Shown: piece by piece, positions 1 to 11,512 of the stretch
Position numbering within the stretch: position 1 is the first letter of the stretch
Layout: every line of letters begins with the position of its first letter
NCBI GenBank assembly: GCA_002633005.1
Contig: NMRA01000143.1
Span: 67,402-131,401, forward strand
Source of the DNA: Phoronis australis
Taxonomy: Eukaryota; Phoronida; Phoronidae
Direction: 5' to 3'
Length of the DNA stretch: 64,000 nt
The notes under the pieces: model-generated
The model's database searches: none
Seen by the model: the letters and a program-made list of their open reading frames with translations, nothing else
What the model was told of the DNA's origin: nothing
Position numbers and translations under genes: made by a program

Positions 1-275
1 TTATTCTGTCGTCTGCTAAATTTCGCCAAATGAAAAGTAGGTCACAACTGATGGAACTCCTGGAGTAAAGTAGGTCATAGATTACAGACAACGCATGCAC
101 TATAGTGTCTGACAAGGTCGACTCGATAGCACTGTTTACGCTTTTCTAATCTTGTGACGAAATATTTTGATCAAAAATTCAGGTTCATAGCTCAGGTATA
201 CACTCATCTCGTCCTGGCCAAACAGTTAGCTCCGGTAGGTCTAGGGCTGCATAAGTAAAAATAATGTGTGGAATT

Positions 276-596
276 CAGTGGAGGATCTAGAATACCACAG
301 GGGGGGCAACATATCATGTTGCCTCGTGGAATTGGGCAAAGTGCAATTGTATGTGCACAGGCGGCCCGAAAGTTGCAGGGGCCAGGGATGTAGACTGTTG
401 GACCTTCTGTTCAGAAAATCTATCGGTGGACTAAAAAAACAGGAACACGACACCGCCGCGATCTGGGGTCTGAGCCCCCCTCTTCCGCTACCGGTCCTAG
501 TTGCTGAACTCAATATTTCCTCACGCTCTTGCTGTTTCATTTTGATTGCGGCAGCCAAGGGGGGGGGGGGGTGGGGCCCCCCTAAATCCGCCTATA
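276..596 (-). mobile_element. Short GC-rich non-autonomous element, copy 1
   Basis: The left edge reads CAGTGGAGGATCTAG and the right edge CTAAATCCGCCTATAG, which are rough inverted copies of each other. The inside has long G or C runs. On the minus strand it matches the element at about 41945-42200: both share the stretch around GGACCGGTAGCGG, the phrase CGAGGCAACATG and the CCNCCACTG end. AATT lies on both outer sides and may be a short target duplication. The ends resemble those of short hAT-like elements, but this is inference; no transposase is coded. Confidence 0.5.
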
Positions 597-2372
597 GAAT
601 TGTCCGTTTGCACCATTAAGACATTTAAATTAGGCCTACCTTCTTATGAACTTGGCATGTTTTGGAGTTTCATTCCATAAAGATAGCTTTCATTTAATTT
701 TGAAGGTAGCATGATCACTAAGCCGTGGTATGGTTACAAAAGATTACAAGTCTGGTGTGGTAGTTGCAAAAATAGGGTATTTACAAAAATAACTCAAATT
801 CTTTTAAAGCTTCATAAATCTAAATATCATGTTTGAACAACTTCAAATTGAGCTCTCTCTAACTCTCCAGACATAGTGTATACTAGAGGTACACGTGAAA
901 AAATAATTCAACAGTTTGACAACAGCTCGACCAAGGCTTTGAGTCATTCCGCAGTAATCAGTACCCTTCCCTGTGCCGATCGAATCTCTGAATTTTGACC
1001 TGGAGAGAAGTTCAGCTTACGGTTTATGAATAACAAAAATGTACCTCTGATACGAAACAAAATAATGTCCATTAGGTTGAAATAAATGAAAAAACATAAA
1101 ATAAAATGTCCCTTGAAAACAACAATTTCGGGGACTACCGCTAGAGTGCTGAGATCCAGCAAGTGCCAAGACAAAGGCGGCCAGACGTAGTCAACTCGGG
1201 AGTCAAAATCTGAGATAGCCCTGCACCATAGCCACCAAGCTGAAAAGTGCGTATCTTGGAACTAATATATTTGTGTTTATAATAGCCTTCGAGTTATCAA
1301 GCAACATCGATAAGTTCAACTGCTCGTGTGGCCGTACACTTTGATCTATAGTTTACGCTTTTCAACATCATTTTTCGGCTTAGGACATGCCAAGAAATGA
1401 CGGGATATTATTCTGGAGCAGCACAACGGCTGTCGGTGCTACACAAGTCATATCAACACCGTTTCGTGACAATTTCTTGACCTATATACTAAAGTAAGTT
1501 TTACTCGACTGCTTGTGGTTTGTCGGGTAAAATGGTGGCTTGGAAACGCAGACGAAGGTAAGCCAAGAATGCTGCGTTCTGATTGGTCAATAGCAGAGTT
1601 GCAACCGAATCGATTTAACGATTGCGCATGTCCGGAAATTAGGGTGCGCAAAGGCTATTGGGATTGATAAGGGTAAATGGAATGGCCGATTGGTTTGCAT
1701 GACGTGTGATTTGTGTGCATTAAACTACGCTGCTGTATGCAATTCTGCCGCTATTCGCCCTAATAAGCGCCCATGCCCCAACAAGTGCCCCAACGCGTTT
1801 TCAGACTTTGTTAAAGTAAGCGCCCAGCCCATGAACTACATGCGAAAAATGCCCTTACCTACAGTTCTAACGTCGCAGTCCAATTTATCAATTGAAAGAT
1901 CCGACAGTCCTGAATTTGTAGACCACGAGCCTCACCGTTATGTCCGTATACACTTCAAACTTACGCTGCGATTCAAAAAGAACGCAGAAGTTTCGCTGCT
2001 CTTGCGAAGGATGTGCCCCACTACGCGGGTGTGGACTTTGAAAAGAGATGCAGCGTACTTGTCAACGGCCTTGCATTGTTTCTTTCCGGTACAGATCTTC
2101 TCCGGCCTCAACAGGAATCCAAACTTCTTTGTACACGTGAAAACCGTGAATCGAAGACTAATAAAAAAAATCGACCAGTGTTAGCACGCGACCAAGAAGC
2201 GCGCGCTGCATAAAGTACCGGCTGTCATCGAAGACATTTAGTCGGGAACTATCTATTCATGAAACGGGTAACATAGCATCGGCAAATAAATATTGGCACT
2301 AGTTTCCGAAAGTTTCTAATACCGTAAAAAACTTGCATTATTTTCAATTATTTAACTAATCGTAATTGGTGT
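597..2372. other. No recognisable gene
   Basis: I see no family match or splice-supported exon here. Two overlapping plus-strand frames are open between 1690 and 2215 (164 and 66 codons), in a less AT-rich patch. Neither contains a motif I know, and they shadow each other, so I do not call a gene. Confidence 0.4.
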
Positions 2373-2780
2373 TTTTAAGGTCAAAATGACCCACTTCGCA
2401 CCCTTACCCCCCAAATCTTCAGGAAAATAGCTGTTACACTACGGTCACGCATCCACTCACCCGGCGACTCAATGAGTGACATATCGGTCTTACCGAAAAA
2501 AAATCTCGAACGTTGTTTAGCAGATGAGGCCAGCAAGTGCTAAGCTAAATATTAAAACACGCTCTGCTTGACTGCTTGACTTAATTTCTTTGGATACAAT
2601 GCACACCTAGATCATTACATTACTCTGGCAAATGAACTCTGATGACAAGCACACGCACGCTTACTGTCACACACACGCATACAAACTTCAAAACAAACGT
2701 CACGTGACAACAACATGTGTGTTCCTCCAGAGATTTTTATCGTGTTGCGGGCTACAATCTAGCGCAGATTTGGACTTAAT

Positions 2781-3256
2781 CCATNCAATCCCTTCATTAT
2801 TGCCAACACGAAAAATGGATTTGGTCTTTTGGGCATTTGAAGACTATTTTAAATACGACAAATTTGTTAAGAATTGATGGCACAAAATATAAAACGTGTA
2901 ATAAGCATTACAAAAAGAAGTAGGTTTCGCGCGCAAACGCTTTGGCCCATAAACAAGTAAGTCTTTTAATATGAAAGTTGTAGTCAAATCGTGGTGGTGT
3001 AGTGGAAAAGTACGCGCGCTCTGTCCGCCAGGTCGTGAGTTCGAGTCTTTGATACTTGCATTTTCTTTCCTGTTTGACACGTTCTCCGTGTTGTTTTTTT
3101 GCCTTTTTTTCTTGGATAATACTTCAGGAATCAAGGAAAATGCTCCCCCCATTCGGTGCTATGCGTATCTGCATTCGTGGTTCAGTTTGCGCAAATGCTT
3201 CCAACCGGACAAAATGTTGGGCCCCCCTTGTGATATCCTAGATCCGCCACTGTAAT
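2781..3256 (+). mobile_element. tRNA-derived SINE-like insertion
   Basis: The partner repeat at 51937-53150 lacks this block and reads straight through GGACTTAAT to CTGCAG, giving an empty site. TAAT stands at both edges (2777-2780 and 3253-3256), a likely target duplication. Inside is a tRNA-like RNA polymerase III promoter: an A-box-like TGGTGTAGTGG at 2995-3005 and a B-box-like GAGTTCGAGTC at 3037-3047. About 200 bases precede the tRNA part. The 3' end (CCTAGATCCGCCACTG) is the same terminus seen in the short elements at 276-596 and 41945-42200, so this may be a composite. A diverged relative lies at 13975-14244 on the minus strand. Confidence 0.65.
2785..2785. other. Single ambiguous base (N)
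   Basis: One N sits where homology to the minus-strand SINE relative begins. It may mark an assembly join, so the left edge of the insert is less certain than the right. Confidence 0.9.
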
Positions 3257-4057
3257 CTGCAGTTAATCCAGACTCCACAAGAACTTAAAAATCTTAGAGA
3301 CGCTATTTGGAAAACTTGAGGAGGATTTCAGGTAATTTGTTGAGTCGAAGCTGTATTCTTATTCAAGAATTCAAGCCGTTTCGACGAATTGCGAGACCGG
3401 CAGCTACGCATTTGTCGTCAAGATTTCGCCCTGGGACTTCAACACAATTTTATGAAAAATGATCGTAATTTAACAACGAATTTTGATAGCAATGCACCAC
3501 AATTTTGTAGAAAGTAAATAATAATATTCTGCACGCTTTATCCTAGCGTGTAATACATATAGTGTGCGTACGTTAAGTGAGTTGCCGTGACCCAGAACAG
3601 AGGCATTATCCTCAAAATTGCTCATGTTGGCTTGGTTCTGGTCAAGCGAAAACAAGTTTTTTTTTTCACTACCAACCGCTGTAGAGTATATTGTTATTGT
3701 TTCTTTGAAGGGAGATATTGTTGGGCAGTTTCCAAGATACGTTTTCTTGCCGCCCTCAAAATGAGCGCTGCATACTTTATGCTACCACGTCGGAAAGAAT
3801 TCACGAAGTCGGCCTTTGCTACCAGCGCTACCAATGTCTCTGACCCATGTTTAACGCAGTTCTTGATCCTTGGGAAACAGGTAGTAACTAATTTTTTTAT
3901 CTGGCTAACTGGTATTATAGCATGCCTGGCACACAACACATATAACCTCCCTGTGGCCGGTTCGCCCCCACGCTTGCCGACGTACTTGTTTACCGGCTTA
4001 ACCACAATGCAACATTCTGACCCATTTCCAATATGGCGGCGTTGCAACTCCGCTATT

Positions 4058-6261
4058 AAGCCGTCCGTCGTAATCCTGGCGACAGGTCAATTGATAATAA
4101 GCCCATTCACGCTGAATAAGCATCACAATCAGGAACCAGGCATTTCGATTTTCAATAAAGCCACTAAGTCCGTACGACATAGGTCACCACACATGGTGAG
4201 AGATTTTTGTCCGCAAGTTTATGTCAGGGCATGAAAACCATAAACATCGCGCTTAAGGTTGCAGCGACATCACAAGTCCATGCGAAAATAGCGAAATACT
4301 CCACATAATTCAATATTAAAACAAAACCTAAGAACTCGTCCAAGACGGATAGCACATTGTGTTTGCATTAATTCCCATTTTTCGTTGTCCTATTCTACCA
4401 GTCTAAACTGCGTCGCTCTGTTTTCGGACAAGTCATTTGATGCAACTGCTAAAACGAATAATACACGAAATGCCGTCTTTTGCTGTCGCCTGCGTTAAGT
4501 TTGCGCGCCAACTACCTTCATTTCACACAGTGATTAATGGCAAGTTTGGTAAAACTGATCAGTTTTGGGCAATCTTCATCTTTCTCATAAACCGAGCCCA
4601 CAGGGAACTCCAGAGATGAGTCGTAAACAAATACGTCAGTGGTTCTATCAACATTTTCCCGACTATTCTAGATGTATTCTTTGTCCTGAACCGCCCAAAT
4701 TACGCCAGATGGGGAACAAAAGTTGAAATTCGCAGACCCAATATTACGTGAAGTGCTGGAAATGCGTTCACAGTGCGACGTACGAGGAAGAACTTCAGTA
4801 AATCGGCTGTTGGCCTCTCTTTGGAACACTCCATATTTTTAGGTTTGATATGTCGTTCTCCAAAAAGACAGAAAACACCTCTGCGGCACCTGATATTGGG
4901 TACGTATGGTCGTGTTAATTTCGCGGGAAACTGTCAAAGCTGTAACGTAGATAAAGCATTCTATTCATGTTGCGAACATGTTATTCACAATTCGTGGGTA
5001 TAACGAGTCCTGGTAGTTTTTCAGTTTAGATAGATTGACAATCATTTCATTTGCACGACACAGATATGCGGGCAATGGAACTGTTCGCTTTTGTCTTCAG
5101 CGTGAATATAAAACACGTTCGAATTAATTATCCATAGATGTTGTATATGGTGCTCAGTCACCGTGGCGACGGTCCCGGGCATCCACATTGGGGGAGGGTT
5201 ATCCAACCACTATGAATAATCTTTTTGGAAATAGTGACTGAATTGCAGTTGAATTAAATAAACAATCGAGTTTATGCTTCACATTTTTACTTGTATTATT
5301 AATAGTACATGCCCGTAGCCGGGGGGGGGGGGGGTTCGAGGTTGCCCGATCGAACCCCTCCCCCGCTGAAAAGGTCCACTCCCATCATATTCGTTAAAGA
5401 TAGGATTTGAATGGACAATAACAACAAAATTGTTGCAGCTACTGGTGCTAACTACAATGATGACTACATGTAAGTTAGCAATAATTTTGAATTGGTTTCT
5501 GATTCAAAGCGCGTCACGTGGCATCGGGCCGTACTCGGCAAACTTTGCCCGAGTGCCGCTGCTTGTGTACAGGTAGATGACAGGATCGTGCATATGATAA
5601 GAGGAGGCTTTACGTTATTCATAAACCACGCGCGTGGTGGCTACACCAAAGGGTAATAAGTGAGTCCAGAAGTAAATGCCTATACCTAAGCATAAAAGTC
5701 TAGCCCTAAGAACTAGGTAAGCTTCATGTTTTGTATATACATGTAGCAGCATGAGAACTCCCAAAAAGTAGTGCAGTATGAATGCCTTAAACTCGGCCAA
5801 GAAACAAAACAGCAGAAATATAGAGATTTGTTATTCTGCTCATTGTGGTTTAATTGCAACCATAGTAGGGTAGAAGTGTAGGCATTTTCAAATTTTGAGT
5901 TGAAAGTGATCGTCAAATTTGCAAATATGTTGTTCATCCAGTGTCCACTTTGTTTGGTGGATTGACATGCATGCGAGTACACGTTTGAACGTTTCATCTG
6001 TTCTTTTAAATTCAGTACATGCTGACGGTAGGTTCATTATAGGCAGTTCTCCGTCGTGCTAAAAGCCAGACATTCAACTAAGGTGTTTTCTTGCACTGAG
6101 AATACACCGTTAAGCATTTTCACGTTATGATGGAAAAGTAGGCCTAGACCTCAACTCAATGAAAATCTTCTCTAGTCAATCAATGTAATAGTGCACAACC
6201 CTGCAGACTTCAAACGAGCCACAAACTTGATGGAAAAGATTTCTAGGGTTCCATGTCACTA
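4058..6261. other. No recognisable gene; one G-run
   Basis: No exon or family could be recognised. A G homopolymer near 5321-5334, followed by C-rich sequence around 5350-5365, looks like the end of another small GC-rich element, but I cannot find its other end. Confidence 0.4.
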
Positions 6262-6308
6262 TGACGAAGGTTCAATACTCCGAAGGTCCAGTACTCCGAA
6301 TGCCCATT
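6262..6308 (+). repeat. Left arm of an inverted minisatellite (continues 7207-7255)
   Basis: Repeats of ACTCCGAAGGT and GTACTCCGAATG occur here and continue after the LTR as ATTACTCCGAAGATTC and CACTACTTTGAA. The same motif occurs in reverse orientation at about 8213-8300. The solo LTR at 6309-7206 split this arm. Confidence 0.6.
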
Positions 6309-7206
6309 TGTCAGAATAAATATTGATTAAGTAATTAGTAAGAATAGATCCATTTTAAGTTGCCCAAAATTTGTGCATATGTACTTTTAAATCATGGGGT
6401 CAGACTTGTTGACATGTATTTTAACGTCAAAATCTATTTTTAGATGGTGTTTACAACTTTGGGTTCTGGGGTCAAAGTACTCTAGAGATTCTAGAATATT
6501 CTGAGAACAAATTGTAACAGCCAATAATACGAGTGGATATGATCATGTGGTTTTTATTAGCCAATCACTAAATAAGTAGAATGTTATATTATGGGCTGAA
6601 ATCAACAAGATAATTAGATGCGCTATAGTAGTTGAAGCATAAAGACTTGCTACAGTGTACAGAAGCAATTGTACGACAGAGCCATCTCGTGGAAGATTCT
6701 AGAAAGGATCTTGGCAAGGGCAAGGGTTAACGAACAGGAAGTTAACTAAGAGCTTGTCACTTGCATTGTGGGTAGTAAGATACTACCTGAAGTGTTGCGT
6801 CATCAGCCAGAGACTGTGACCAGCAAGAAGAGTCGCGGGTAGAAGAAATTGCCTGCAAGTGTTGCATCACCAGAGACGGTGACCAGCAAGTACACTGTCG
6901 CTATACAGTGTGTGTAGTTCGAAGATTCACCAACAGGACAGACATCCAACAAGTGGAGAGTCCTAGCTTGGATAGCAGATAAGACATTTGATCGTTTGGT
7001 TGTTTGATTAAAGTAATCTTTAAAGAGGGCGCTAGCGTAGTTTCTCTTTGTAGTTGATTACTTAATTAACAATAGGTTTCATTTGTCTAATTAGGGGTTA
7101 TCATATAATAAATTAATTACTGGATTTGATTATTCACTCTCCATCTACGCACAACTTCAAAGCATAGCTACCTTTTAAACAAACCCACACAGACAATCGT
7201 CTGACA
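6309..7206 (+). mobile_element. Solo LTR, family 1, copy 1
   Basis: The 898-bp block begins TGTCAGAATAAATATTG and ends TCTGACA, so the tips form the TGTCAG/CTGACA inverted ends expected of an LTR. It is flanked on both sides by CCATT (6304-6308 and 7207-7211), an exact 5-bp target duplication. A second copy, about 95 percent alike by eye, lies at 16593-17476. No internal retrotransposon genes remain, so this is a solo LTR left by recombination. Five-base duplications fit Gypsy, BEL or Copia; the superfamily cannot be told from the LTR. Confidence 0.9.
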
Positions 7207-8212
7207 CCATTACTCCGAAGATTCGTTATCTTCTGAAATTCACTACTTTGAATTTCCAATGTTCCAAAGCCAGGGCCCGGTCTCTAATCTTTGTACTCGA
7301 AACGAACTGGAAATTATTTTTGGTAATTTCTCTGCTCCTTTTGTGCTAACTCAAGATAAGTGGTTATCAGATTGTGCTCGAATAATTATAGTTCATGCAT
7401 ATGAGTTTCTAGTCCAAGTTTGCCCTTGAAGACCCTTATATTCGTGCTACAAACTCGAATAAAAACTTGAAATTTCGAGTTCAAACTCAAACTTTTAGCT
7501 TTAATGTTGGATTTGTCAATTGCAAACTAGGACTAATAAATCACCCACGTAAGTCATTATGCATTCGAGCATTGAGTAATGGACACTTGTCTTGAGCTCG
7601 CACAAAAGTAGATAGAAAATGCCAAACATTATTTCGAGTTCCATTTCGAGTAAAAAGATTCGAGACTGGGCCCAGAACTCCGACAGTTCACTACTCTGGT
7701 TGTGTGATCACTACTCATTCTCAAGCAGAGACAACATAGCGCGGCTGCGGCGACCAACGGCGGTTTCAAATTTAAGAAGACTAAATGGGACTCCCTGACT
7801 ACGTGAGGACTGGCAGGGACAGGGTGGCCTAGTATATAACTTCATTTAGTTTCGACCCGGCCGTGTGCGTCGTGCTGCGATTCGATCTTAACATGGATTT
7901 GATGAATTGTGTCATGGCTGATAATTTATCAGTATTCCTACTTCATATCATTTTAAAATGCAAGTGTGAACTCATTTTAAGACATGCGGGCAATTTCGTT
8001 TGCACATGAAATCTGACTACCGTTTCTAGTTGTACTGGCCATCTGGAGACGGTGATCACTGTCTACATAAAATCCAAACAAAGTGTTCTAGTGCCCGGGA
8101 GTTGTTTTTGGTATAGGCGCATCTAATAGCCGAAATATCGTTTTTTATTTTCGCATGTAAAAGTTTAAAAATCACATCTGAATTTGAAAGTTTAGATATT
8201 TTTGGAGCAGTG

Positions 8213-8300
8213 AATCTTCGGAGTAGTGAATCGTCGAAGTAGTGAACCTTCGGAATAGTGAACCTTGCGAGTAATAAGCTTTCGAAGTAGTGGGATGTCC
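8213..8300 (-). repeat. Right arm of an inverted minisatellite
   Basis: About five degenerate units of CTTCGGAGTAGTGAA (roughly 15-16 bases each). They are the reverse complement of the motif at 6262-6308 and 7207-7255. The two arms face each other across about 1 kb, not counting the nested LTR. Confidence 0.65.
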
Positions 8301-8890
8301 CCATTTCCAGCGATGTAAGCAACTTAAGTAACACGCTAAAATACAACCAGAGAAACAATTTTGTTAAGTCATTCGCCAACTAAACTTCATATTTCCATCT
8401 GAGTATGCAATGAGGTGTAATCACTCATTTAAGTATGGTTGATTTGAAATTTTGGCAGGAAATAATGCGAGAATGTTCTCTTTTTGGACCACATTACATC
8501 CTAATTCGTGTCCCGTTTTTTGCCAGCAACCGTCAAAGCATCCTCGTTTCTGGTATTACAAATTCCGTCTCATCTCATGAACATGAGTCATCGCTGTCTA
8601 TACAGATTTCCCTTCCCCTAATTAATAAGCTGCGTCAAAGGCCATACCGAAAACTCTACAGTGTCGACGTTAGCAAAATACCAAGATCCACCGTTCTTGA
8701 AATTCGAACCACCCCCGCTCGATGCTGGCCACGAGCGTAAATATGATATATGCATTTGGGTAGAGAGAAAGGGGCGTTTTCAAAAAGTCGACCCTGCACA
8801 GACCAAACCTCTGCATGCTACTGCCCCACCGCTAAAAATGTCTGTAAAGTACCTTTTGTTGCATGCAGAATGTTGCTCGACATTACGCAA
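8301..8890. other. No recognisable gene
   Basis: Two overlapping open frames of about 100 codons occur on the plus strand, without motifs or splice context. Nothing is called. Confidence 0.4.
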
Positions 8891-9290
8891 ATGGTTTCAA
8901 GCGGTTACATGGTGGGTTGATGTAGCTCAACTCAGGTACTTGGGCGTGCCTGGCGGGGTTAACCTACCACTAGATTTGTCTGGCAGTGTTTATTCGTGAA
9001 ACCTGGGCTGGCGATGAATATTTTGGAATTGGTTTTAAGCGGTGACCTTTTGGGTTGATCTAGCTCAATTTTTTACCTTGTTTATAACCATCTGGCTGAT
9101 ACTCCCCACCACTGAAATTGTCTGGCAGTGACCAATTTTGATACAGTCGATTACATAGTAGGTATCCAAGGCAGTTTGAAGTGGTTACCAGAAAAGTTGA
9201 TCTAGCTCAATTTTGAGTGTCGTTTCTTGGCTCCCCTGACCACAGCCACCAGAGCGAACCTGCCAGACAGCCATTTCCAAGCTTGAGGAC
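8891..9290 (+). repeat. Tandem triplicate, about 140-bp period
   Basis: Three diverged copies start near 8891, 9029 and 9171. Each has a phrase like GTTTCAAGCGGTTAC, then TTGATCTAGCTCAA, then a CTGGCAGTG- or CTGCCAGACA-like end. Divergence between units is high, so the expansion is old. Confidence 0.6.
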
Positions 9291-10774
9291 ATCCATAGAG
9301 CACTGTGGCACCAAAGAAAATGGATTACCTTTTCATGCGGGCGGACACTGCTGTTTTGTGGACCGTAGAGACGTATAGGGAGGCGTGCGCTTCGAGGAAA
9401 ATGAATATTGAGGATCCCTCGTGACGGAGACAAGACATTCTATATTTTTCTTTGAGTTTTTTAACTGCCTAATTTTCTGGTTATCACGACAGTACTTCGG
9501 TTTTTAACATAATGAACACTGCTGAACAATGTCGTGCGTTGTGCTGTGTGTACTGTCCTGGCGAGGTCAATTGACTGTGATGAACAAATGACCCATAAGC
9601 CTACTAACCGGAACACCAAGGAGTAAATACCTAATCTGCTATCTATGCTTTCTGTGGTGTGGCAATGTTTATTGTGCCCTTGGACCTAACATCTTGGTGC
9701 CCTGGATATTGTAGTTCCTAACGCTTAGTGTTGTGGAGTGAACACCTCGTCACATTGTGTTTCATGTCTCATATTGTGATCTCTACAATTCAAATAGGAA
9801 CGCCGGTATTAAACAGATATCCCGGAGTGGAAAACAGACTAACGCACCTTCATAACAGCTAACCAGCCCGCATTCGATCGCTTGTATACATGTAGGAAAT
9901 TATTGTAAATGGTTGGCATCATTTTGGGCACTACTGATTAATATATTCTGAGTATATTGATGTTTCTATGGTTGGATCTGAACTACGTTCCACAATTCAT
10001 TTAAATTTTAATACATTCAAATTTATAAGATAATTGCATTCACTATTACTATTTATTAACAATTTTATTATTGTTATATTATCATATATTTATTTTCATT
10101 ATACTTTACAGTTGATTTATTATCATTTATTTATTATTACTTACTTGAATTATTTTTTGTGGTCCCATACAGTCAACATTATGGTTGTCATTCCTCATTA
10201 ATCGATTTATATTATAAGATAGAAATGAACACTCATAGAAGTATATTGTTTAAGGAACAGTAGTAGGTATATTGCGTTGCTCTTGTTCATAAATCCTTAA
10301 GCCGCACTGGTTATTTTATCTGATGTCCGCGTATATGCAGTTTAAGCTCACATATTAATAAGGTTATAGTCAACATAATTTGGACGCTTCTGTAGTATGT
10401 TTATGCATTCACAATATTTTCATTCTCTGGCAATTATTTGTCAGTGAGAATTGACAGATTCTGATCAACCTACACAGTGTCAAAATGTATGGCTGTGATA
10501 CGCCAGTGCCACTTGATTTTTGGATTTTTAAATCTGAGTGCTGTGCTATCCCGTTTTTAACGAAATAATGCTTGTCCAAAATTGTACGGTTTGGTTATCT
10601 GCTTGATAATTTGCCATAGGAGGTGTTAAGGGAATTATTCCATTAAAGACATATTGAGCCCTACATCGGCGGGTACATTCAAAGGTATGTGTACTACCCT
10701 GGAAAACCCGTTACACTCTGTGACGATGTTGCTTATTTAGATATTTGTTTTGGCACGGCTTTTAAAACATCAAG
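9291..10774. other. AT-rich, no recognisable gene
   Basis: Very AT-rich between about 10000 and 10160 (TTATTA-type runs). No exon, RNA gene or repeat partner was recognised. Confidence 0.4.
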
Positions 10775-11430
10775 TCAGGAAACAGGCTGAATAATAGAAT
10801 GGTAAAGGGTCTTAAGAGTACTGACATTAAGAAATTTGCCTAGACGTTTAAGTACACCTATTTTCTTTGATAATTTCTTTGTGATATGATCTTTGTGCAT
10901 GTTAAATTTAAGATTGGGATCTAAAATAAGGCCCAAGTACTTAAACTTGTCAACATTCTCGATGGGAGAACCGTTGATAGAAAGGGATAGTTTGTGTTGT
11001 TTTAATTTCTGGTGGGTTCCAAACAGCATCGACTTGGTTTTACTTACGTTAAGAGTGAGTTTATTTTGAATCAGCCAGTCATGGATAAGGACGTGCTCAT
11101 TGTTGAGAGAAGTTTCGAGTACTTTTACTGATCCAGCTGTGGACATAATTGCAATGTCATCAACGTATAAAACTGGGACACTGTTGTGGAGGACAGTAGG
11201 GAGGTCGTTAACAAAAATACTGAATAATAGAGGGCCCAAAATGGAACCCTGAGGTACCCCCGTGATTACGGTTGAGTAGTCAGAAAGTATACCACCGTAT
11301 TTGGTGGCCTGTTTACGGTCGTATAAGTAGTTTCTAAACCAAAGGAGTTCGTTATCATTTACTCCACAAGACTCTAGTTTCTGCAATAGGATACCATGGT
11401 CCACAGTGTCAAAGGCTTTCTTCGCTGCTC
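10775..11430 (-). mobile_element. Non-LTR retrotransposon reverse transcriptase fragment
   Basis: One minus-strand frame encodes the middle and C-terminal half of a LINE reverse transcriptase. In order: FDTVDHGILL, the block GVPQGSILGPLLFSIFVNDL, the catalytic YVDD box (usually FADD or YADD), then the primer-grip region KFKYLGLILDPNL. These are hallmarks of jockey/CR1-like non-LTR elements. The frame stops soon after SIIQP, where a full element would continue with a YC..VWG-like segment, and the upstream finger domain and endonuclease are missing. The frame stays open to 11512, but residues before FDTVDH do not look like reverse transcriptase. This is a dead fragment with both ends lost, although its core frame is unbroken. 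Confidence 0.9.
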
Positions 11431-11512
11431 GAATTTTTTCTTGATGAACTCTATATGTTGATAATGTGTGTATTTTTCCAATACACCTCTCATACTTTAT
11501 ATTCTCAATATT

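Larger units (their letters stand above)
2373..4057 (+). repeat. Dispersed repeat, copy A (partner at 51937-53150)
   Basis: From the phrase TTTTAAGGTCAAAATGACCC to GTTGCAACTCCGCTATT this stretch matches 51937-53150 almost continuously with a few percent differences. Copy A is longer only because of the 476-bp insert at 2781-3256. Open frames inside, including a 215-codon one at 3587-4234, are not kept in frame in copy B and are probably fortuitous. Confidence 0.85.

Noticed and set aside
1690-2215. Overlapping open frames of 164 and 66 codons
   Set aside because: No motif, no splice signals, and two frames are open over the same bases; not enough to call a gene.
2991-3060. A tRNA gene on the plus strand
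   Set aside because: A and B boxes are present, but the acceptor stem and anticodon arm do not pair properly and the block is part of a repeat insert; it is SINE-like, not a tRNA gene.
3587-4234. 215-codon open frame
   Set aside because: It lies in the dispersed repeat; copy B breaks the frame by indels, and no motif is present.
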